Below are positions 1 through 9,200 of a stretch of 16,614 nt of DNA, piece by piece. The stretch lies in the NCBI GenBank assembly GCA_017939025.1, contig JAGBAI010000174.1:1-16614 (forward strand). Direction: 5' to 3'. Position 1 is the first letter of the stretch, and the number at the start of each line of letters is the position of its first letter. Position numbers and translations under genes: made by a program. Origin of the DNA: Oscillospiraceae bacterium (lineage in GTDB: Bacteria; Bacillota_A; Clostridia; Oscillospirales; Oscillospiraceae). A model generated the notes under the pieces. That model saw only the letters and a list, made by a program, of their open reading frames with translations, searched no databases and was not told the origin of the DNA.

Positions 1-10
1 ACATGAGCAT
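1..10 (-). CDS. Start of an unidentified gene leaving the window (partial)
   Basis: On the minus strand an ATG at 10-8 is preceded by AAGGAGG (22-16), five bases upstream, which is a near-ideal ribosome-binding site. A promoter lies further upstream (46-74). Only the codons for Met-Leu-Met are inside the window, so the product cannot be identified. The second ATG (4-2) is a less well spaced alternative start. The gene follows the giant surface-protein gene in the same direction. The terminator at 139-180 and its own promoter suggest it is transcribed separately. Confidence 0.5.
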
Positions 11-72
11 AGAGACCTCCTTTTCTGTGTTGTAGGGGTACATTCATTGTAAAGGATTTTGTCTCTATGCTC
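5..72. repeat. 12-bp perfect inverted repeat around promoter and start codon
   Basis: GAGCATAGAGAC at 5-16 is the exact reverse complement of GTCTCTATGCTC at 61-72, with 44 bp between them. The left arm contains the minus-strand start codon at 10-8. The right arm overlaps the -35 box and the start of the promoter spacer. If transcription starts at the promoter called here (near 39), the right arm is not in the mRNA and the pair would act as DNA sites. If a longer transcript arrives from upstream, the arms could fold and hide the start codon. Confidence 0.75.
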
Positions 73-74
73 AA
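46..74 (-). promoter_or_regulatory. Sigma-A-type promoter for the left-edge gene
   Basis: On the minus strand TTGAGC (74-69) and TACAAT (51-46) are separated by exactly 17 bp. This matches the housekeeping -35/-10 arrangement at 4 of 6 and 5 of 6 positions. The expected start near 39 gives a leader of about 30 nt that carries the ribosome-binding site at 22-16. It is called from sequence only. Confidence 0.5.
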
Positions 75-93
75 CTTTTATTTTGACATGGCT

Positions 94-122
94 TTGGGGC
101 CAGGCTCATCGCCTGACCCCAA
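94..122. other. GC-rich hairpin between terminator and promoter
   Basis: TTGGGG (94-99) pairs with CCCCAA (117-122) and CAGGC (101-105) pairs with GCCTG (111-115). There is one C/A mismatch between the stems and a 5-nt loop. No T-run follows on either strand, so it is not a canonical terminator. It could back up the terminator at 139-180 or act as a transcript-end stabiliser. Confidence 0.45.
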
Positions 123-138
123 CATTTATTATAGAACC

Positions 139-180
139 TTAAAAAATGGTAGACACAAAAGTGCCTACCATTATTTTTTC
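139..180 (-). terminator. Rho-independent terminator of the giant gene
   Basis: Arms at 145-156 and 161-172 form a 12-bp stem (one G-U pair in the minus-strand RNA) with an AAAA/UUUU tetraloop. In the minus-strand reading the stem runs straight into a run of T residues (about 150-139), roughly 60 bp after the giant gene's stop. The plus side also has a T-rich tail (174-179), so it may work in both directions. Confidence 0.85.
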
Positions 181-232
181 ACTTCACTTTTTTGAAGTCA
201 CCGCTTTTGTTTGTAATGAGGTATTTCTGCTT

Positions 233-3200
233 TTACCTCCGGTCCTTCCGGCGCTTCTTGCTTACACCCAGAACAGTCAGCAGTCCTGCTCCACTGGCGA
301 CAAGCAGCACTATCCATTGCGTTATGCCGCTGGTATCACCCGACATGGGAGAACTCCGGTCAGCAACATAAATGCACCAATAGGTGTAGGTCACCGGCTC
401 TGTTCCGCTGACTGTTGCGGGAGGCTTGACATCCCACCCCTTCCGTGCATAACCGCGGTTGGGCCACATTCCCACAGGAATATGAGGCTTCAAGTTTGCA
501 CTGCCATTGGGATCCCAATTGCCGTTTTCATCTGTCAGCGTCAGGTATACCACAATATCCTCATTGGTTCTGTCCCACCATTTGCCATTGACAATGCGGA
601 ACGTCACCTGCTTCTGATAGCGGTCCGGCACATTGTCTCCGGTATCGGAATCATAGTACAGGCTCAGCCGGAGCAGACCGCTTACCTGGCCGTTTTCCAG
701 GGCAGGCATGGTCACAGTTCCGCTGGGAACACTGTCGGGAGCCAGAGGATTCACCGTATAGCCCGGATATGTCTTGGGCTGGGCGGTGACCGTTGCATTC
801 AGTTCACCGGTGAAAATCTCCGTATCTGCCAGCACATAGCTGTCAGAGGCCGAATCCCACTTGTAATGCTCCACAAAATAGGCCGCAGCCGCCGGCTCCA
901 CCTTCGTGGTTTTGGGAACCAGCTTGGCGGTGACCACATAGGCCTTGCCGCCCGTCACGGAAATTTCCTGCTGCTCCAATGTCGCTTCGGTTCCCAGAAC
1001 GGTTGCCTGTTCAGAGGATGCCCCCTCTTCCCGGATCGTCCATTTTTCAAAGGCCCAATCCTCCACAGGGACTGCCAACGCAGCCGGGATGGTGATTTTA
1101 CCATCTTCCACAGCCAGGACTGTATCTCCTGTATTTTTAATTTCTCCCTTACCCTCAGGATCTACCTGGTAGATAAGCTTTACCTGGTCCTTGTCCGGCT
1201 TTCCATCTGTCCAATTATCCAACAGATAGGAAATCCGGATCGTATTGTTTTCTACCGCGATTGTGCCAACCGTGGATTCCACATTGCTGAATACATAGGT
1301 TTTACCCTTGTTGACAAGCTGCTGCATCACATCAGTGGTTTTTTCTCCCACCTTGAGTTGCCTTTCCACACCATTTTCGGTGCTGTTGGAAATGGAAACA
1401 GCTGTGCCAAAGGAAGCCTCCTCTATAATCGTATAGGTTTCATCCAAGACACCGTCGAAATAATATTCAATCCTGTAAGGATAGGGATTGGCTGTCCACT
1501 GGGCTAACAAGGTCAGATTCTCTCCAACTTCCAGAGTATCACCGGGCTGGTAGAGGGTTTCTACAGGCTCCTGTGCGATGGCGGCCACCTGTGTCTCATT
1601 GGCCCGGACCTTCTTCCAGCCGTCGAAACGATAGCCTGTCCGCACAGGCGCAGCCTTTGCTGTTACTGTGACGCCACAGATCAGTGTCTCATCACCATAG
1701 GTTTCCTCCGTATCCGGTGCGGCTGTACCGCCGTTGAGATCGTAGGAAACCGTATGCCGGTCACGGTCGTAAATCAGTTTAAGCACATGATGTTCAGGCA
1801 TCGCAAAAGTCAGCTTCAGTTCCAGATTGCTGTCGGCTTCATCCAGAATGAAGTGGGCATAAGTCTTCCGCGGAACGGTAATCGGGATTTCGGTAACACT
1901 TTCAAAGTCGGTTCCCGCCAGATTCAGTTCTACCTTACCTGTACCGCTCAGAGTATCCTCGGACATCAGCGTATAACTGCCGTCCAGATTCTGGGTATAG
2001 TGCTCAATGACATAGGAATAGGTCTTATACACGATTGGAGCGTACCGGTAGGTATAGATCACCGGGTCTGTGCCTGTGACGGTCTCCGGCAATTCTGTTA
2101 TCCAGCTGCCACCCTTGTAGCCTTCATCGGCCTTAGCCTCGCTAATATCCGGAATATCCAGAGTTCCCTGACCTTCCAGAGACAGTTCATCACCCTTTTT
2201 CAGTGTCACATAGCGGACAATGTCCTCCCTGAATGTACCATCCCAGGTACCGTTTTCAATCCGGAAGGTCACCTTCTTCTGGTACTCATCCAGGATATTA
2301 TCGCCGCCGTTCTCTCCGCCAACCAGGTCCGCACCGTAGACCACATGGATCATGGTGTTCTGATTATTGGGAATCGTAATTTTGCCATTGCTGTCCAGTT
2401 CAGCCGTATTATCATGGACACCATTGTGATTTTCCGTAAGGCTCTTGAACAGGTAGCCGTCCAGTGCCTTAAAGGTAACTTCGGTTGTCTTACTATCATC
2501 AGACTGACTCAGAAGCAGTGTTCTGGTTCCGCCATAAATGGTCTGCCCGTTGATGGTTGCCGTGCCATTTTCCACAATGATCGTCACAGATGTGCCGAAG
2601 ACACAGGTATAGGTTGCGTTTCCGGTAACCGGTGTTTCCGCACTGATTTGTGTATCTGCCGCCACATAAGGCTTCCAGACCGCCACTGCCGTCTCCGATC
2701 CAGTTGGGATCATTCCGGTGGGAATGGTGCTGCCCAGTTTGGGATCGGCATCCACCCAGTCGCTGGTTACGGAGGCTTTGGTTTTCAGCGTAAATACAAC
2801 GTTCTTCTGCAGGCTGCCGCCGGTGCTCCAGGTACCGCCGATAATCCGGTATGTCACAATGCACTGGTAGATATCGGGGATTCCGTCACCAATCTCATCG
2901 CCGTTGGTATCCCTCTCATCATCCACCAGAATGTCAGACTCCCACTGGGCGTACAGCGTTGTCTCTTCCATCCGTTCTGCCGGAATCCGGGTTACAGGGT
3001 TGCCGTCCCCGTCCTCCCAGCCCATGAAGACAAAGCCTTCCCGGGTAAGATCCTGGGGCTGAATGGATGCTACGCTGGTTTCATGGCTCCAGGTATGTCC
3101 GTTTTCTGCCCGGTAATTCTCTTTTTCCGGAATCTGATAGTCGAAGATCACAGCATACTGCTTCGGCTGCAGATAGGCAACCAGATCGCCGGTCTGGCCC

Positions 3201-6200
3201 TGACCACCAAAGGACTGCATATCACCGTAGGCAATGGTATAAGGATCCGTAGACACGGGTGCCTTTTCATCCACCTTGGTCACCTTCAGCTGATAGGCGT
3301 ACAGCACATTGGTCCAGTGGTAATTCCACAGAGTCTGGCTTGCGCTGCCCCGGTAATCCACGCCGTTTTTTGTCGTGGTCAGGTCAATGGACAAGCCATA
3401 GGGCGGCGCATTATGCTGGCTGATGACGGTGAAATCAGACTGATTGATCAGACCTCCCTCAATCACCACCTGTGCCGTTTCAGGACGGAAGTCTGCGCCA
3501 ATGGCAGTGGCATCCACGATACAGTTCTGGGTATACTGGTCCGGCGCAAAGGTCAGCTTTGCATCTACAGTAGCTGCAACGTCCTCATCGCCATTGTAAA
3601 TCGCCAGATTGCCGTCCGAACGGAAACCGGTCTGTTCCGGATCCTCATTCCGGTAGGTTGCAGCATAGTTGGTAGCAACCACACGGATTCTGTAGCTGTC
3701 ACCTGCTGCCAGTCCTCCGAAATCATACCAAGCAGTTCCCTCACCACCATTCCAGGTAATGCCCACATTCTGGGTTTTAACGGGGATTGCCTGGGTTGCG
3801 TTGGTCTGGTCGTTGTGCTGCAGACGTTCCAGAATCACCGTTGCGGAGGTAGGCCGATCCAGAGGATATACCGCGACGGTATTTTCTCCCTGCTGATAGG
3901 TTCCCGCAACCTGGATGCTGCCGGATACCGAGCGGATGGGGGTCCACTTTGCCACCAGCAGAAGATCCTCTGTCAGCAGCATTCCGGGTACTGCCCTGGT
4001 GTTGGTTGCGGTCACCGTACCGTCCGCGGCTTTGCTGCCCACATACCAGCCCAGGAATTCAAAGTTCTCCCGGACAGGCTTGTAGGTATCGCTGGACAGA
4101 TCCCTGGGAATGTAGTATTCCCCGGTCATTACCGTCTGCGCATCTCCGTTTTTCGGTTCGAAGGTGATGTCATACTTTTCCACGGTAATGGTAGCCGTGG
4201 GGGTACCGACCTGGCTGTTTCCGGAGAAGTATGCGCCGCCATAGCTGCCCGCACTTCCCGGCACAGTAATCGCCGCTGTATAGTTGCCGTCCGTTGAGCT
4301 GTCCGTGCCTGTCACGACTTCCGCACGTACGACATCACCGTTGGGATACACAAAGGAGGTTACCCGGATCTTGTACTCTCTGGGCACCGTGGGATCACTT
4401 CCGTATTTGCGTACGGAGAAGGTTCCGCTGCCCAGGCCAGTCTCGGGATCAATTACCACCTGGTAGGGAGATGCACTGCCCTCCTGCTGGGAAATGATCT
4501 GCCAGTAGTCACCACCAAGCTCATCATCGTTGTGATACAGGATGCGGACATTGGCTGCCTTGGGATAGAGTTCCTTCGGGATTCTGTCCTTTTCCGCAAC
4601 GCCTGTTTCCGGATCCATCTGCACTGTAAAGTTCAGATTGAAGGTGTCGGGATTGTACCGCAGGACCACATCAATGGTCTGTGTCGTATCCCCTTCACCC
4701 AGAGCAGATACGGTGATGGACTCAAGGGTGTAGTGGTTCTTGCTGACACTGACCGTATAACTGCCTCTGGGCAGGTCCGTAAAGGTAAAGGAACCATCCC
4801 GGGGTTTATACTCCGTCTGATTCTCCGGAGAATGCACCTGATAGGAATAGGTTTCCATATCCTCCGGCAGCTTTACTTCCTGGCCCACCAGCCGGCTGGT
4901 CTGATTCTCGGTCCGCATCAGATAGAAAGCCACATCATCCTTCGACGCTTCTGTATCCACATCGGTTCCATCTTTTACCTGGTGATTAATGGTGATGTTT
5001 ACCTTGACATTGATGTTCTTCGACCATTGGGCTTCCAGATGGAGTTCCTTTGTAATTTTGTCCGTAATCTGCCGACCCGGCTGCCATACCGTATTGCCAT
5101 CACGCAGCTTCCAGCCCTTGAATTCGTAGCCGTCCTTCTTAGGCGCATCGATGGCCGTGATGCTGCTGTTGATGCGGTAAATCTCCCTGTGACTGGGTGT
5201 GCCACCCTCCTGGTATCCGTCATTCCAATAATTGACACTGTAGTGACGGATGATCAGCTTGTTCTCTTCCTCACCCGGATTTGCCATCACACCCAGCAGG
5301 TAGTCACCGACCCGGTGTCCCTCGCCAAAGTAGACCGCATAGGTGCCGGGATACAGTTCTCCGGTATAGATACCGTTTGCACCAGTCAGTTCGATGTAAT
5401 TTCCGCTACCGTCTTCCTTTTTCAGCAGAATCTTGCTGTGATCGTCATGGATTTCGGTGATGTTCACAGCCCTGCCGTCCAGCCAGGTTTCCACCTGAAC
5501 TTCATAAGGCAGACTGTTCTGGTGAATCCACTGGGCGGTGTAGGTGTACACAATGGCATCGGCAGGAGAACCCGGTGTTCCGCCCTCTTTCCGTTCCCAG
5601 CCGGCAAAGACATGGTAGGCTCTGTTGGGAATTCCCAAATTCTTGTCCTCTGTCATACAGATATCCTGCACAACCATGCTGGCTTCCCACATGCCGCCGT
5701 TGGGATTGACCTGGATGTATTTGCCTGTCTGAACCTGGTCCGTATTGTTTTCCGGCACCGTATCATCTTCCAGATTCCCGTCTACCGGCTGATAGGTCAC
5801 CTTTCTGTAATCGATCTTCGTGAACCGGTAGGTGAACACTTCCGTCTCTGTTCCGCTGACGGTGTAGCCGTCCGGCAAAGTGGGAGACCACGCCGCGCCT
5901 TCTGCCAGCCAGCCGGTTACAGGCACCATACCAGTGGGAATCATGTTTTCGATATTCGCCGTTCCGGTTTCAGAATAATTTCCGTTTGCATCCCTCAGCG
6001 TAACGACTTCGGAAATCTCCTGGGTTCCACCATTGCTCCAGGTACCGTTTTCCACCTTGAACACAACGGTTTTCTGGTAGCGGTCGGGAATTTGGTCGCT
6101 GTTGCTGTCGGCTTCCCACTGGGCCCGATAGCGCATGCGGATGTGGTCCGCATTTACCGCAGTTTCTGTCCAGCCCATAAAGACATGGTCTTTCAGAACA

Positions 6201-9200
6201 GGGGCTACATCGGGCTGGGTGTAGCCTTCCTGGAATTCCACCGTACCGGTATGCGTATCTTCGCCAACTGTCCATGTGCCGCCATTGAGCACAAACTGGT
6301 CATACCACTTCATGTCGTAGCTGTAGGTATATTCCAGTTCGCTGTCAGCGTCAATGGTCAGCGTAAGCTCAGACTGGTCAGACTGGTTCCAGGGTGCAAT
6401 CGGATTGACCGCTTCTTTGAACCGATCGTTGGGTTTCTCGCCTGCGGCGGGAATATCTTCTGCTGTCAGCGTCGCCGTGCCGTCAGCAGCAGACTGATCG
6501 CCCTTCATCAGCGTCACCTTCACAGAAACAGGTGCCGTAGCTCCGTCATTCCATTTGCCGTTTTCCACTTTGAACACGACGGTCCGCTGGTGGCTGTCGG
6601 GGGTACCGTCCTGATCGGTGTCCTCCTCCCATCGGGCATACAGAGTCGTATCTTCGCAGACACTGGCAGCAATGGTTGTCACGCGGTTGCCCGCACTGTC
6701 ATACCAGCCCGCAAAAACCTTGCCCACTGCGGAAGCTGTCCGCGTGATTTCCGTTGCAAAGCTCCAAGTATGCGTCTCTGTAGCATCCGCAACACCGTCT
6801 TCGTCGGTATGATAATAAACGGCATAGGTTTTGGGGGTCAGCGTGGCTGTTGCCACTGTGCTTGCGCTATTGCCAATATTGACAGGAATGTTGCTGTAGG
6901 TCACGGTGAAAGGTGCTGTCTCACTGTTATAGGCTTCCCCATTCCAGTGCTGCAGCTGAATTGCGTAGTCATAGGCATAGCCTGTGGTATGATACTGCCA
7001 GACAGCCTCCGTGGGATCTACCAGGTCAGCAGTACCATTCTCTCCTGTAACCGCGATTCCGTAGGTGCCGTTTTCCCGCAGGCCCAGCTGCTGGCCAACT
7101 ACCACCCCGTCAATAATGTGCTGGCTGATAACACCCCACTGGGTATAGGGACGGTTCTTCTCCGGGTACTCGTCGCACAGCACCAGCATGTTGACGGTTT
7201 TTGGGCGGTAATTCGCACCGATGGCGCTGGCATCCACGGCATAGCCCATCTGGAATTCCAGCGGGTCAAATTCCAGATACATATTGACCACGGCTTCATT
7301 CGGATTCTCCGTGCCCACGTTTGCAATGTATTTATCCGCGTGATAGTAATTATTGTAGTCACCGATCTTACTGGTATCCAGACTTTCCGGCTCATTCTGG
7401 TACAGATCCCGGAAGTTGGGAGAAATAATGGCCACGCGGTAAGTCTCATTGCTGGGCAGGTTCGTAAAGGAATAGTTTGCGGTACTGACACCCACCGTGG
7501 CATTATCTGCATAGTCAATGGTTACCTTCTGAGAGTGCTCCGTATTGGTATAGCCATTGTCCTGCTGACGCTGCAGCAGCACCGTAACTTCCTTCAGAAG
7601 ATCGTGGTCCTGGAGGTCATGGTCTTCAAACTGGGCAGATACCGCCACCCGTCCGGTAACGGTGATGTTTTCGCTCCACTTGGCGTAGAGGGTCAGGGTA
7701 CTGCCTACCCCAGAGCCTTCTCCCAGCAGATCCTTAATGGTATAGTTTGTGGAGCCGACTCTGTTGCCGACAAAATTTTCTCCCTGTTTGACGTACCATC
7801 CCTCAAAAGTACTGCCTTCCTTTGTGGGAGTATAGGCATCCAGTGTCGGAACGGTGAAGCGGTTTGCAATGGAGACAACTCCTTCATCCGTTACTGTCGT
7901 ACCCTCGGGGAATGTACCGTCGTTGGGATCCAGCACCACCGTATACGGATGCAGTTTGATCACAGCTTTCAGATTGCCTCCGTCTGCGGTCGCACCCTTC
8001 AAATCATTGTTGTCATCACCATCTACGCTGACGGTTCCCGTATAGGCACCGTAGGGGAAAAATCCCTTTTCTATAGAATGGTAAATTACGTTGTCATCAT
8101 CCGTATCGGTCACGGTCATGTAATAGCTGTCATCTGCAAAGTCAATGCCAACCACATCCATACGATACAGATACGGGGTGCTTGTGTTATTGTCCTTGTA
8201 ACCCCACACATGGGTGGTGCCGGTACCGGAGAGGGTTCCGTCGGTTCCCTCTGTAATCAGCACCTGGGCAGAACGGTTCTCATGCTCCCCGATAGGCTCC
8301 CAGGAATTGCCATCCCAATAAGTAACCTTCACGTCTACAGCCTGGGGGACCAGTTTGGGATTGGCACTCTTAACGAAGCCATCGATCTGCACAGTATAGG
8401 ACAGGTCAAAGCCCTGGGGGTCATAGACCAGCGAGACCTCTACCTGCCATACCTCACAGCCATTTTCCGTCTTATTATCCTGCTTCGTGATATCGGATGT
8501 ACTGACGGTCTTGTAGCCGGGCAGCTCCACGTGGGCGCTGTATTTGGCAATCTCCTCTACAGCGATAGGCATATCGCCATACAGATAGGTATACTCATTA
8601 CCCCAATTATCCTCCGGTGGGACCGTCCGGGTACTGTTTGCCACTTCCATGGACTGGGTCTCACCGGTTTTCTTCGTCAGCACAATCTCCATGGGCTGTT
8701 TGGAGGTATGGTCGCCATGCACCATGGTAACCTTCACCCGAACCACTGCGGCTGCTTCCCACACGGCTTTCAGGGTATAGCCCCTGTTAATGCCGGTGGT
8801 CAGCACCGTATTTGCCATGGCAGTACTGGGTTGATAGGTCACATCATCGGTCGTGTCCTCGGTTCCCTTATCATCCAGCCAATGGCTGAACACATAACCT
8901 GCCTTTGTAGGCACAGCGCTGTCCACGTTCACCGTGTCGCCGGTCCGGTAATAGGAGGTCTGCGTTGCAGGACCACCTGTGCCGCCAGCCAAGTCATAGG
9001 TCACGGAATAGAAGAAAATGTAGCGGGTCCGGTCCTGGCCCTTGATATCCACCTGCTGGGTGGATACCAGTTCTTCTGTGTCGTCTGTGAGTTTATAGTA
9101 AATCTGGTAAACGCCGTCTTCCAGCTGCGTATTCTGATAAATGCCACTGCCTTCCACTGTCTCACTCAAGACAAACGACTCGCCATCTTTTTTCAGCACA

